Assembly (NCBI RefSeq): GCF_900114325.1
Contig: NZ_FOSR01000016.1
Location: 1-64,000 of the forward strand
Direction of reading: 5' to 3'
DNA from: Rhodanobacter glycinis
GTDB taxonomy: Bacteria; Pseudomonadota; Gammaproteobacteria; Xanthomonadales; Rhodanobacteraceae
Length of the DNA stretch: 64,000 bases
Part shown: positions 17,055 to 26,103 of the stretch, piece by piece
Position numbering within the stretch: position 1 is the stretch's first letter
How the letters are laid out: the number at the start of each line of letters is the position of its first letter
The notes under the pieces: model-generated
Told to the model about the DNA's origin: nothing
What the model saw: only the letters and a program-made list of their open reading frames with translations
Database searches by the model: none
Position numbers and translations under genes: made by a program

Positions 17055-17648
17055 TTACGCGATTTCGCGCCAGCGGTAGTACTTGCGCTGCGCCATTGCC
17101 AGCATGGCTTCGTCTTCATGCGTATCGCCGTAGGCATAGCATTGCGCGAAAGCATCGAGGCGGTGGCGTTCGCGTATGCGACACGCCTTCTCCTCACCCA
17201 CGCATTGCGCACCGTGGAAGCGCCCGGTAAGGCGGTTGCCCTCGGTTTCCAGTGTCGAGCAGATCAGTTCCAGACCATGTTGCCGGCACCATGGCGACAG
17301 ATAAGCATCAAGGCCACCAGAGACGAGCACCACCCGATCACCTTGGCGCTGGTGCCAGGCAATGCGTTGCATGGCCTCGGGCCGTAGCACGCCAGGCAGG
17401 CACTCGCTGGCGAAACGCTCCCCTGCCTTGTGGACGTGCTCTGCGGGGATACCGCGAAAACCGAATGCGACCACCGCTGCGCGAATGCTTGAGCCGGAAA
17501 CCATGCCGAGTTTGTAGCCTGCCAGCATTGGCGCAAACAGCGGTGCACCCAGTGCGCGTCGTCGTGAAGTGACCGCAAAGCGCATGAAGTCACCGAAGGT
17601 TTCGCGGGTGGTGATGGTGCCGTCGAAGTCGAACAGGGCCAGATTCAC
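17055..17648 (-). CDS. HAD-IB family phosphatase, 197 aa
   Basis: A haloacid dehalogenase-type phosphatase resembling phosphoserine phosphatase. Motif I is LFDFDGTIT (residues 5-13), motif II is VVLVSGGLDAYL, a lysine-bearing EEKACRI follows, and motif III is AYGDTHEDEAML. The catalytic Asp and the acid/base Asp of motif I are both present. Its start overlaps the stop of the HipA-family gene in ATGA, so the two are co-translated. The substrate is unknown, and no recognised toxin-antitoxin pairing explains this link. Confidence 0.83.
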   Translation of the reverse strand: MNLALFDFDGTITTRETFGDFMRFAVTSRRRALGAPLFAPMLAGYKLGMVSGSSIRAAVVAFGFRGIPAEHVHKAGERFASECLPGVLRPEAMQRIAWHQRQGDRVVLVSGGLDAYLSPWCRQHGLELICSTLETEGNRLTGRFHGAQCVGEEKACRIRERHRLDAFAQCYAYGDTHEDEAMLAMAQRKYYRWREIA

Positions 17649-19036
17649 GGGGTGTCGTCATCCATGTCGAAGCGCCGGCGCAGCCGGCTCAGTGTCATCT
17701 GGTTGGCTTCGGCGATGCGACGGAAGTCGTCGCTGATCGCCTGATGATGCGCCACGCGTTGCCAGTAGTTTTCCGCCCACGCCGCGGCCTGTCGCCAGCT
17801 CGACAAGGTAGCCGGCAGCGGCGGTGGCGGTTCGAAGCTGCGCGGTACCACGGCGCCGTTGCTGGCGGGGCGATACAACATTGGCAGCATGTCGTAACTG
17901 GGCGCGAGTTGCAGCGGCAGCGCCTCGTCCAGATAAACGCCGAGGTTGCCGAAATGCATGTCGGTATTGCCGATCAGGCGGCCGAACCACCAGCGCAGTC
18001 GTACCTGTTCCAGTGCATCGGCGTGCAGCCAGCCATCCCGCGCCATGCGTGCGGCGGTGGCGGCCCAGTCGTCGCGTTCGCCGTCGTGCGCATCGCTCCA
18101 TGCCGCCAGTGTCACGAAGCCGCGTCGCCCATGTTCGCCGATGCGGTCGAAGCGGGTGGATTCCAGGCAGGCGCGCCCCTGTGACCAGACCAGCTCGGTG
18201 TGCGCACAGGCATGGCCGTGCTCGGTCAACAATTCGGCGGCCAGGTGTTCGCCGATCAGCAGGTCGGCCCAGCGGCGCGCGGTGGGGCTGGTGTCCAGCG
18301 GTTCGCTGAACTTCACGATGACGTGGCGCAGGTTGCCGTCGGCATCGGTTACACAGGCGGTGAACTTGGGCTGTTCGCCCGCAGCCGAGGGGGCCATCCG
18401 CTCGCCGGCAAGCGCAGCCTGCGCCCATTTGGCGTAGCGCTGTTCGCGTGTCGCGACAGGGATCGCGGTGGGCGTGGCGCGCAGGGCGATGTCCAGCGCG
18501 GCTTCGCCCAGCACGAAATTGCCGGGGCCATCGTCGCCATGCAGCAACAGCGCGGCGAGCACGGCGTCCTCGTTCCAGCGCAGGATGTCCGCGGGCAGTC
18601 CCAGCTCGCGCGCCCAGTGCTGGGCGAACTGGCGGCCGAGAAAACCTTGCGGGCGCTGGTCGTCGAGGAACCAGGGCAGGCCGGGGAACAGGCCATCGGC
18701 GAATTCGCCTTGCAGCCAGTCAGTGGGCGTGGTGGTGGTGACCAGGCAGCGGTCGCCATGCAGGGCGGTCAACTGGCCGAATGCGTGGGGCTGGCCATGG
18801 GTGTCGATGCGATACAGCGGCCAGTGCGAGCCCAGTCCGCGCACGTCGCGCACGCTGGCGTAGCGACGGCGCCGCGCCTGGCCGATGGGGGTTACACGTG
18901 AGCCGGCCGTTGCCAGTGCCCGCGAAATGCTGGGCTGGCTGAGGCCCAATGTCTCGCTCAGCTCGCGTGCGCTGGCGACCCCGCGCAGGCGCAAGGCGTC
19001 GAGCAGGCGCTCGGTCGGGGTGAGTTCGTCAGCCAT
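17645..19036 (-). CDS. HipA-family kinase-like protein with fused N-terminal HTH (YjjJ-like), 463 aa
   Basis: Residues 5-45 form a winged helix (LLDALRLRGVASARELSETL, then LSQPSISRAL). The C-terminal two thirds is a HipA fold, with the kinase catalytic region in GRLIGNTDMHFGNLGVY and the metal-binding segment APSYDMLPMLY. HipA toxins phosphorylate tRNA synthetases, usually with a separate HipB antitoxin. Here the DNA-binding part is fused and no hipB gene is adjacent, as in E. coli YjjJ. TGAATAGATAC repeats precede the start, suggesting self-regulation. The gene overlaps the HAD phosphatase gene by four bases. Confidence 0.85.
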   Translation of the reverse strand: MADELTPTERLLDALRLRGVASARELSETLGLSQPSISRALATAGSRVTPIGQARRRRYASVRDVRGLGSHWPLYRIDTHGQPHAFGQLTALHGDRCLVTTTTPTDWLQGEFADGLFPGLPWFLDDQRPQGFLGRQFAQHWARELGLPADILRWNEDAVLAALLLHGDDGPGNFVLGEAALDIALRATPTAIPVATREQRYAKWAQAALAGERMAPSAAGEQPKFTACVTDADGNLRHVIVKFSEPLDTSPTARRWADLLIGEHLAAELLTEHGHACAHTELVWSQGRACLESTRFDRIGEHGRRGFVTLAAWSDAHDGERDDWAATAARMARDGWLHADALEQVRLRWWFGRLIGNTDMHFGNLGVYLDEALPLQLAPSYDMLPMLYRPASNGAVVPRSFEPPPPLPATLSSWRQAAAWAENYWQRVAHHQAISDDFRRIAEANQMTLSRLRRRFDMDDDTP

Positions 19037-19040
19037 GAAA

Positions 19041-19063
19041 TGAATAGATACATGAATAGATAC
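19041..19063. promoter_or_regulatory. Direct repeats upstream of the HipA-like gene
   Basis: Two copies of TGAATAGATAC start at 19041 and 19053, twelve bases apart, directly before the start codon (the gene is on the minus strand). A third copy, TGAATAGATTC, lies at 19118-19128. They are candidate operators for the protein's own HTH domain. Confidence 0.5.
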
Positions 19064-19176
19064 TTCGCATCAAATAAAAGTATATTCAGTGAGTTATCGA
19101 ATTCATCAGGCCGTTCTTGAATAGATTCTGGAATGGCTGACCGGCCTCCCGTCATCGGCGAGGCCGGCCATGCTTC

Positions 19177-21225
19177 TTACTTCGAGGCCGGCAGGTACTT
19201 GGCGAACCAGTCCAGCGAGCGCTGCAGCACGTCACGCACGTGCTTGGGGTTGGCGAAATGGTGACCTTCGTTCGGGTACACCACCAACTGCGTGGGCACG
19301 CCCAGGGTTTTCAGTGCGTGCCAGTATTCGAACGACTGCGGCGCGGGGCATTCCTCGTCGCGGTCGCCGACCACGATCAGGGTGGGCGTCTTCGCCTGCT
19401 TGACGAAGTTGATCGCCGAGCTCTTGGCATACACGGCCGGGTCGTCGTACAGCGAGGCGCCGAAGAACGGGATCATCCACTGATCGATGCGGTTTTCGCC
19501 GTAGTAGCTCTGCCAGTCGGACAGGCCGGCGCCGGCCACGGCCGCGCGGAAGCGCTGCGTCTGGGTGGGCGTGAACATGGTCATGAAGCCGCCGTAGCTC
19601 CAGCCGGTGAGGCCGAGGCGGTGGTCGTCGACCGGCACCATCTTCTCCACGGCATCGACGCCAGCGAGGATGTCGCGCAGGTCGCCGTAGCCGAAGTCGC
19701 GACGGTTGGCCTGCACGAAGGCTTCGCCCTGGCCGTAGCTGCCGCGCGGGTTGGGCATGAACTCGAAGTAGCCGGTGGCGGCGTACATCGCGCCGGTGCC
19801 GGGCCAGCTCGACAGCACGCCCCAGGCCGGGCCGCCGTGCACGCTGACGATCATCGGATAGGTCTTGTGCGGGTCGTAGTTGGCCGGGTACAGCAGCCAG
19901 CCCTGCACGTGGCGGCCTTCATTGGTCCACTCCACCGAGACGGCCTTGCCCCAGCTTGGCTTCAGTGCGGCGTTGAACGCGGTGACGGCTGGCGGCGGCG
20001 TATGGCCGAGCGGGCCGGCGTGCACTTCCGGCGCATGCTCGAACGAGCTCTGCGAGAAGGCGACCATGCGATGGTCGGCCGACAGCGACACGCCCAGCAC
20101 GGCGCGACCGTTGCCGATCATCGCCGGCACGGTGAAGTACGGCGTCTGCGCCTTGGCGCGATCACCGGACACCGTATAGGCGGCCAATTGCACCTTGCCT
20201 TTGGCGTTCTGGCTGACCAGCAGCGACTGCGGGCCGGTCCAGCTGAACCACGACAGCGTGACGTCCACGCCCGGGGTGAGGTTGCTCAGCGCGCCGCCGT
20301 TGGCCGGCACGCTGTAGATGTCGCCGCCGGTGGCGCCCTGGTCGCTCATCAGGCCGCCGATGAAGGCCACGCGCGAGCCGTCCGGTGACCAGCGCGGCAA
20401 GGCCATCTGCAGGCCGTGCAGCGAGCCCTTCACCGTGGACGGATCGACCACCACGCGCGGCGTGGCACCGGGCTTGGCGTCCTGCACATAGAGCTTGTTG
20501 ATCCACCAGTTGTTGTCGCCCGGCGGCGGTGCCGCGGTATAGGCGATGCGCGCGCCATCCGGCGACCAGTTGAATTCATACGCGTACAGCGAGGCCGGAG
20601 TCAGCTCGTGCAGCGTGCCGCTAGCCACGTCGAGGCTGGCCACGTGCTGCACTTCGATGCCTTCCTCGCCGATTACGCCCACTTGTTCCTTGCCTGCCGC
20701 GGTGGCGCTGGCATGGCGGGTGGCGCCGGGCACGAACAGGAAGCCCAGCGACTTGCCGTTGTTCGTCCACGCCATCGCACGGGCGTAGCCGGTCAGGCTC
20801 GCCACTTCGCGTGGTGCGGCCTTGCCGCCGACGTCGGCGAGATAGACGTCGTTATGCATCGGCTGGGTATTGGTCAGGTCGTGGCTGCAATCGGCGATGA
20901 AGGCGAGCTGGCGCGAGTCCGGCGACCAGGCGATGTCGCGCTTGCTGCATTCGGCAAGCTTGGCGCCCACATCCAGCACATGCGCGTTGCGACCGTTGGC
21001 ATCGGCCAGTTCGATCACCGGCTTGTCCTTCACCGACATTGTCCAGGCCAGCTGACGACCGTCGGGCGAGATCGCCACGTCGCCGATGTGCTGCACCTGA
21101 TCGAGCTGCTTCAGCAGGTGTTCGATGCGCGGATCGGTGGCCGGCGTTGGCGAGGTATCGGCAAACGCCGTGGGAACGAATGCGGCTGCCAACAGCGGCA
21201 ACAGCAGGTGGACAGGCTTGAGCAT
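19177..21225 (-). CDS. Secreted S9-family prolyl oligopeptidase-like peptidase, 682 aa
   Basis: A signal peptide (MLKPVHLLLPLLAAAFVPTAFA) precedes a WD40/TolB-like beta-propeller (about residues 40-400, with repeats such as ISPDGRQLAW and WSPDGARIAY). A C-terminal alpha/beta hydrolase domain follows. The catalytic triad is visible as Ser in GWSYGGFMT, Asp in VGDRDEECP and His in NEGHHF. This is the acylaminoacyl-peptidase/dipeptidyl-peptidase-like group that trims peptides, here probably in the periplasm. The ATG at 21225 directly starts the signal peptide. Confidence 0.92.
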   Translation of the reverse strand: MLKPVHLLLPLLAAAFVPTAFADTSPTPATDPRIEHLLKQLDQVQHIGDVAISPDGRQLAWTMSVKDKPVIELADANGRNAHVLDVGAKLAECSKRDIAWSPDSRQLAFIADCSHDLTNTQPMHNDVYLADVGGKAAPREVASLTGYARAMAWTNNGKSLGFLFVPGATRHASATAAGKEQVGVIGEEGIEVQHVASLDVASGTLHELTPASLYAYEFNWSPDGARIAYTAAPPPGDNNWWINKLYVQDAKPGATPRVVVDPSTVKGSLHGLQMALPRWSPDGSRVAFIGGLMSDQGATGGDIYSVPANGGALSNLTPGVDVTLSWFSWTGPQSLLVSQNAKGKVQLAAYTVSGDRAKAQTPYFTVPAMIGNGRAVLGVSLSADHRMVAFSQSSFEHAPEVHAGPLGHTPPPAVTAFNAALKPSWGKAVSVEWTNEGRHVQGWLLYPANYDPHKTYPMIVSVHGGPAWGVLSSWPGTGAMYAATGYFEFMPNPRGSYGQGEAFVQANRRDFGYGDLRDILAGVDAVEKMVPVDDHRLGLTGWSYGGFMTMFTPTQTQRFRAAVAGAGLSDWQSYYGENRIDQWMIPFFGASLYDDPAVYAKSSAINFVKQAKTPTLIVVGDRDEECPAPQSFEYWHALKTLGVPTQLVVYPNEGHHFANPKHVRDVLQRSLDWFAKYLPASK

Positions 21226-21330
21226 GACGACCGTCTCGGTGCGTGGGGAAGCCGCCACCTAAACGCATGGCATGGCTTCCGTGCAAGTGCGGCAAGGCAT
21301 GCCCGTTGGGGGCGGTGGCGGGAGAAGCAC

Positions 21331-21458
21331 CCCACCCCGACCCTCCCCTGCGTCGCAGGGGAGGGAGAAAAGCCGGCGTCCCGCGGAGGAGATGCCAGCG
21401 ACGTGGGCGGTTGACGCCTCCCCCTGCATGCAGGGGGAGGCCGGGAGGGGGTCAGCCC
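21331..21458. repeat. C-rich hairpin repeat, copy 2 (two units)
   Basis: Two stem-loops of the same family: CCCTCCCCTG-CGTC-GCAGGGGAGGG near 21344-21368 and CTCCCCCTG-CATG-CAGGGGGAG near 21418-21442. A following GGGAGGGGGT overlaps the end of the M16 gene. They lie between the two peptidase genes. Confidence 0.75.
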
Positions 21459-24118
21459 TTCGGTGTGGGCCCCTTTACCGCGGTGACAAACGCGTCGGTG
21501 CGGATGTGTTTCGCATAGGCCTGCTGCACGTCCTTGGCGGTGAGCTTCAGGTAGTGCTCGCCGGCGACGGTCATCGCGTCCAGCGGCTTGCCTTGCTGCG
21601 ACAGCGTGAGCAACTGGTGGCCGATGGCACCGAAGCTGGATTCGCGCAGCGGCAGCTGGCGCAGCAGGATGCCCTTGGCGCGCTTCAGGTCGCTGGCGGA
21701 GACCGGCGTGGCCTGCATCTGCTTCAGGTCACGCAGCACCATGGCGCGGGCGGCGGCGACCTTGTCCGGATCGCAGCCATAGCTCACGTTGTAGGTACCA
21801 CGGTGCTTGTCCAGGTCGAAATGGCTGCTGACGGTGTAGACCAGCCCGGCCTTGTCGCGCAGGTCGTGGTAGAAGCGCGAGGCGTAGAAGCCGCCACCCA
21901 GCACCTGGTTGCCCAGATTGAGTGCGAAGCGCGCGGGGTCATCGCGGGTGACGTTGACGGTCTGCGCCAGGGTCACGCTGTCCTGCACCGCGCTGCTGTC
22001 GGGCACATGCAACTGGCCGACCTTGTTCGGCGGCACCGCGGCGTAGTCCACGTCCGGCTTCGGGCCGCTGGCCTTCCAGCCGCCGAAGGCCTGTTCCACC
22101 GCCTGCTTCGCCTGTGCCGGGTCGACCTTGCCGACCACCACGATCGTGGTCATGTCGGGACGGAAGGCCTGTGCGTAGTACTGCTTCACCTTGTCCAGGC
22201 TCAGCCCCATCACGCTCTGCGGCGTGGGATGGCGCAGGTCCGGATCGTGGGCCGGGAACAGCGCCTTGGCCAGCCCCAGCTGCAGCAGGGTGCCGGGCGA
22301 TTGCAGCTCGCCGGCCACGCCGGCGGCGGTCTGGTGCTGGACCACGGCGAAGGCTTGCGCGGGCAACGCCGGATGCAGCTCGCCAGCGGCCAGCAGCTTG
22401 ATGCCCTCATCGAAGTGCGCCGAAGGCACCGCCAGCGAGAAGCTGGAACCGTTGCTGACATGCGCGCTGATCTGGTCCAGCGCCTGCTGGAACTGCAAGC
22501 GGTTCATGTCGGTGGTGCCGAACGGGAACAGGCCGTCGAGCACGTCGGCGACGCCTTCCTCGCCCTTGGGCGCCTGCAGGTCCTGGTTGGTGTTGATGTT
22601 GCCGAACACTTCCACCGTGTCGCTGACCGATTCCGGTTGCACGATCAGCTTCAAGCCGTTGGGCAAGGTGTAGCTCACCGGCTTCAGCGCGGAACGCGGC
22701 ACCTCAAGCTTGGCGAAGGCGTTGGCGGCCCAGCCCGGCAGGGTCACCGGCTTGTCCGGGCTGGACGCGAAGCTTTCCGCGCCGCCGAAACCCTTGCCGG
22801 CCACCGGCTTGCCGGAGCTTTGCGGCGTGAGGATGGCGGTGATCGCATGGGCGGGATCGAAGGTGGCCTTGGCCAGCGCGTTCACCTGCGCCGGGGTCAC
22901 CGCCTCGATCGCCTGCTTGATCTCGTCGGGCGATTCCGCGCCCTGCATCGCCAGCGCGCTCGACCAGGCGTTGGCCAGGCCGTCCACCGAATTCTTCTTG
23001 AACTCCAGTGCGGCGATGGCCTTGCGCTTGGCCGCCTCCACCAGTGCCGGGTCGACACCTTTGCTCGCCGCTTCGGCCAGGATCGACTGCATGCGCTTGA
23101 GGATAGGCTGCGGGTTGCCGCCGCGAGGGAAGATGCCGATGGCGTAGTCGACGCCGGCATGCGGCAGCGCCTGGCCCATGAAACCGCCGAACAGCGCGGT
23201 ACCGTCAAAGCGCATGCCGGCCAGCGCGGCGCGCTGCGAACCCAGCGCCTGGCTCAGCACCAGCGAGGTGGCGTAATCCTTCGAGGTCAGGCCCGGTGTG
23301 CGATAGGCGATGGCCACCGTGCCGTACGGCGTGTCGGTGGGCAGGCTGACCGTCTTCGCCTGCACCGGCTTGAAGTCGAACGCGGGCTTGGCCGGAACCA
23401 TGCGGCGCGCGATGCCGCCGAACTCGGCCTTCACCTTGGCCAGCGTGGCGCTCGGGTCGACGTCGCCGGCGATCACCAGGATCGCGTTGTTCGGCGCGTA
23501 CCAGGTGTCGTGGAATTTTTTCAGCATCGCCGCGGTGGTCTTGTCGAACGACTCGCGCGTGCCCAGCGGGGTATGCGCGTACGGCGTGCCGGCGAACATC
23601 TGCGCCATCAGCTGGGAGCGGAACTTGAACGACGGCGAGGACAGGTCGCGCGAGACTTCCTGCTCGATCGCGCCGCGTTCCTTCGCCCATGCCGCCGGCG
23701 CCATGTCCACGCCGCGCATGCGCAGGCTTTGCACGTGCAGCGCCACGTCCAGATCCTGCGCGGGCGCCACGAAGTAATACTGCGTCACGCCCTGCGTGGT
23801 GTCGGCGTTGAACGCGCCGCCCATGTTCGCGGCCACCGCGGCAAGCTGGTCCTTGGAAAGCCCGGGGCTGCCGCGGAACATCATGTGTTCCACCGCGTGC
23901 GCCGTGCCGGGGAAACCGGCCGGCACTTCGTCCGAACCGGCCAGGTAATTCATCTCGGTGGTTACCACCGGCGCCAGCGTGTCGCGCACGATCACCACGC
24001 GCATGCCGTTGTCGAGAGTGGCGCGGGTGACGTTGGCGTCATGCGCGGCGGCCATCGCGCCAGTGGCTGCCAGGCCCAGTGAAATGGCCGCGCTCAGGCG
24101 TAGTACTCGTTGCTTCAT
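21452..24118 (-). CDS. M16-family zinc metallopeptidase, tandem-domain, 888 aa
   Basis: A signal peptide (LRLSAAISLGLAATGAMAAA) leads to an N-terminal M16 domain with the inverted zinc motif HAVEHMMF (HxxEH). Its third ligand is plausibly in the downstream glutamates around AIEQEVSRD. A second M16-like half (about residues 480-880) lacks the motif and completes the clamshell, as in pitrilysin-type proteins. The protein is probably periplasmic and degrades peptides. The ATG at 24118 starts the signal peptide. It lies 58 bp downstream of the ABC operon on the same strand and may be co-transcribed with it. Confidence 0.91.
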   Translation of the reverse strand: MKQRVLRLSAAISLGLAATGAMAAAHDANVTRATLDNGMRVVIVRDTLAPVVTTEMNYLAGSDEVPAGFPGTAHAVEHMMFRGSPGLSKDQLAAVAANMGGAFNADTTQGVTQYYFVAPAQDLDVALHVQSLRMRGVDMAPAAWAKERGAIEQEVSRDLSSPSFKFRSQLMAQMFAGTPYAHTPLGTRESFDKTTAAMLKKFHDTWYAPNNAILVIAGDVDPSATLAKVKAEFGGIARRMVPAKPAFDFKPVQAKTVSLPTDTPYGTVAIAYRTPGLTSKDYATSLVLSQALGSQRAALAGMRFDGTALFGGFMGQALPHAGVDYAIGIFPRGGNPQPILKRMQSILAEAASKGVDPALVEAAKRKAIAALEFKKNSVDGLANAWSSALAMQGAESPDEIKQAIEAVTPAQVNALAKATFDPAHAITAILTPQSSGKPVAGKGFGGAESFASSPDKPVTLPGWAANAFAKLEVPRSALKPVSYTLPNGLKLIVQPESVSDTVEVFGNINTNQDLQAPKGEEGVADVLDGLFPFGTTDMNRLQFQQALDQISAHVSNGSSFSLAVPSAHFDEGIKLLAAGELHPALPAQAFAVVQHQTAAGVAGELQSPGTLLQLGLAKALFPAHDPDLRHPTPQSVMGLSLDKVKQYYAQAFRPDMTTIVVVGKVDPAQAKQAVEQAFGGWKASGPKPDVDYAAVPPNKVGQLHVPDSSAVQDSVTLAQTVNVTRDDPARFALNLGNQVLGGGFYASRFYHDLRDKAGLVYTVSSHFDLDKHRGTYNVSYGCDPDKVAAARAMVLRDLKQMQATPVSASDLKRAKGILLRQLPLRESSFGAIGHQLLTLSQQGKPLDAMTVAGEHYLKLTAKDVQQAYAKHIRTDAFVTAVKGPTPKG

Positions 24119-24176
24119 CGTGCTGTCCTTGTGTGAATGGCGAAAACGGACGCGTGTCTCGCGTCCCGAGGTGAAG

Positions 24177-24500
24177 TCATGCGACGGGTTTGTTCCTGGC
24201 GCTGGCACGCCATGCGCGTGCGGCGGCGAGGATGGGCTCGCGGGAATCGTGCTGGATCAGATACAGCTGCAGGAAGACCAGCACCAGGCCCACGAACCAG
24301 CATGCCGCGCTGATGGCTTTTGGCCAGTGCAGATCGAAGATGCCGGAGGATGCCGACGCCAGCACACAGATCGTGGCCACCAGCCACAGGGCTCGATGGC
24401 GTCGGGATGCCGCGCTGCGGTGTTCGTTGATCAGCATGGACGCCTTGAGAATCGGCAGGCCGAACTCTCGCTGCAAATATCTGACGGTGACGAGTGCCAT
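24177..24500 (-). CDS. Small membrane protein at the end of the ABC operon, 107 aa
   Basis: Not a recognised family. An N-terminal soluble segment of about 38 residues (VRYLQREFGLPILKASMLIN) is followed by two membrane spans at about residues 38-57 and 62-82, and the end is basic. The start at 24500 has AAGGG at good spacing; an ATG two codons upstream is too close to it. The gene follows the permease by about 20 bp and so looks like part of the transporter operon. Confidence 0.7.
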   Translation of the reverse strand: MALVTVRYLQREFGLPILKASMLINEHRSAASRRHRALWLVATICVLASASSGIFDLHWPKAISAACWFVGLVLVFLQLYLIQHDSREPILAAARAWRASARNKPVA

Positions 24501-24521
24501 GCGCATTTCCCTTGTTTGGCA

Positions 24522-26039
24522 TCAATTCGCAAGGAACGGATGCGGCCGTGCCAGCAAGCCGCGCCAACCACGCCGTGCCAGCCACAGCAGCGCCGCCACC
24601 AGCACGACCCAGCACGCCAGCAAGCCGTGCTCCAGGGGCGCGAGGCCATCCCATGGATGGTTGTCCGTACCCAGCAATGGAACGAAAGTGCTCAGGCAGA
24701 ACAACACCGTAAGTACAACGTAAATCGGCGCCAAAACCCCCATGTGCAACTGGCGACCACCCAGCGTGCACAGCACCTGGGCCGCCATCGCACCGATGGC
24801 GGCGAACTGGGCCAGCGCTACCAGCAGGATGGCGAGCGGTGGCAAGTGCATGACGATGGCGGCTGCCAGCACACAGGCCAGCAACAACAGCTGGGCCTTG
24901 ACCGGCGCGCCGAAGGCGGCATGCAGCAGTGCATGCCGGCAAGCGCGGGCATCGCCCAAACCCGGCAGCAGCGCCAGCAGTGGCAGTTCCGCATTCACGC
25001 GCTTCCAGCGTTGGTGGATCACCAGTGCAGCCATCGCGGCCAACATAAGGCCGCCGAACACGCCCAGCCAACCCACCACGCCGATACCGATCGACAGCAG
25101 TACGGATCGCACGGCATGGCCGTGGCGGGCTTCGCCGGCCTGCATGAATGCCATCACCGGGATGTATAGCAGGATCGGCAACAGCACCGGCGCCGTCGCG
25201 CGCAGATGGCCCGCCAGTGTCTTCGGCATGTACCAGCCGCCCAGCGCCACGCGCAATGCGCGTACCGGCGACTGAGGTCCCACCTTGCCGAGATTGGCGC
25301 GCGGCTGCATCCAGTCCGGGCGCTGGCGGATCAATTGGCCGCCGTCGAGTTGTTGCAAACCGTTCCATCCGCCAGTCCCGCCCTGGCGGCGGAGTTGCAG
25401 CAGCATCGAGCTGGTAAAACCCAGTTCCTTGTCGGCATCGCTGCGCAGCAATTGACGCCAGCGCAGCGCGTCGATCAGCAGCAACACGAGCAGCGCCGCC
25501 ATGCCCCAAACCAGCCAGCGCGGATCGGACCACGGCGGCAGATGCGCCAGGCGATGCAGCCCGCTACCCAATGCTGGCGCGAAGCCGATCACCATGGCGC
25601 ACCAGCGCGGCAACAGCACGAAGGCCATGCCACCGGCCATCGCCAGGGCCACCAGTTCGGCCACGTAGCGCATGTCCGCACCGCAGGCGCCCAGCACCAA
25701 CACCGGCAGCAGCAGGCTCGGCAACGCGTACAGCCACAAGCCGAGCGCCGCCGCCCGCTGCATGCCCGGCAGGCGCAGGCGGCGGGCGTCGATCGCCAAC
25801 AGCAACATGGTGGGCATCCAGAACGCCCATGCGAACCCCACGCTGAAGCAGTAGACCATCGTGCTGGCCAGCCACCAGTGCGGCTTCGACGAATACACGC
25901 CGATGGCCATCGCACCCAGGCTGCAACCCAGCATGAGGAACAGCATCAGCCAGTGCAGCGAACGGCGGCTCGAGCGCCACGGCGCGAGCAGGGCGCTGCC
26001 GAGGGCGATGCGCGGTGAGTCAGAAGCGTTCATGTCCAT
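24522..26039 (-). CDS. ABC transporter permease-like membrane protein, 505 aa
   Basis: About ten to twelve hydrophobic spans are spread over the protein in two groups, residues 25-190 and 285-495, separated by a soluble stretch rich in Arg and Gln (about 205-270). It lies between an ABC ATPase gene and a small membrane protein gene on the same strand, which marks it as the membrane part of an ABC exporter. No sequence motif shows what is moved. CAGGA precedes the ATG at 26039. Confidence 0.8.
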   Translation of the reverse strand: MDMNASDSPRIALGSALLAPWRSSRRSLHWLMLFLMLGCSLGAMAIGVYSSKPHWWLASTMVYCFSVGFAWAFWMPTMLLLAIDARRLRLPGMQRAAALGLWLYALPSLLLPVLVLGACGADMRYVAELVALAMAGGMAFVLLPRWCAMVIGFAPALGSGLHRLAHLPPWSDPRWLVWGMAALLVLLLIDALRWRQLLRSDADKELGFTSSMLLQLRRQGGTGGWNGLQQLDGGQLIRQRPDWMQPRANLGKVGPQSPVRALRVALGGWYMPKTLAGHLRATAPVLLPILLYIPVMAFMQAGEARHGHAVRSVLLSIGIGVVGWLGVFGGLMLAAMAALVIHQRWKRVNAELPLLALLPGLGDARACRHALLHAAFGAPVKAQLLLLACVLAAAIVMHLPPLAILLVALAQFAAIGAMAAQVLCTLGGRQLHMGVLAPIYVVLTVLFCLSTFVPLLGTDNHPWDGLAPLEHGLLACWVVLVAALLWLARRGWRGLLARPHPFLAN

Positions 26040-26103
26040 CGATCAGTCCTGCGGCAGGAAGGAATGCGGGCATGCATGCACGGCCATGCCACTCGTTGGA
26101 GAT

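Noticed and set aside
21272-24082. A 936-codon open frame on the plus strand opposite the M16 peptidase gene
   Set aside because: It is the mirror of a well-supported gene in GC-rich DNA. The composition is rich in His, Arg and Gly with no domain or motif.
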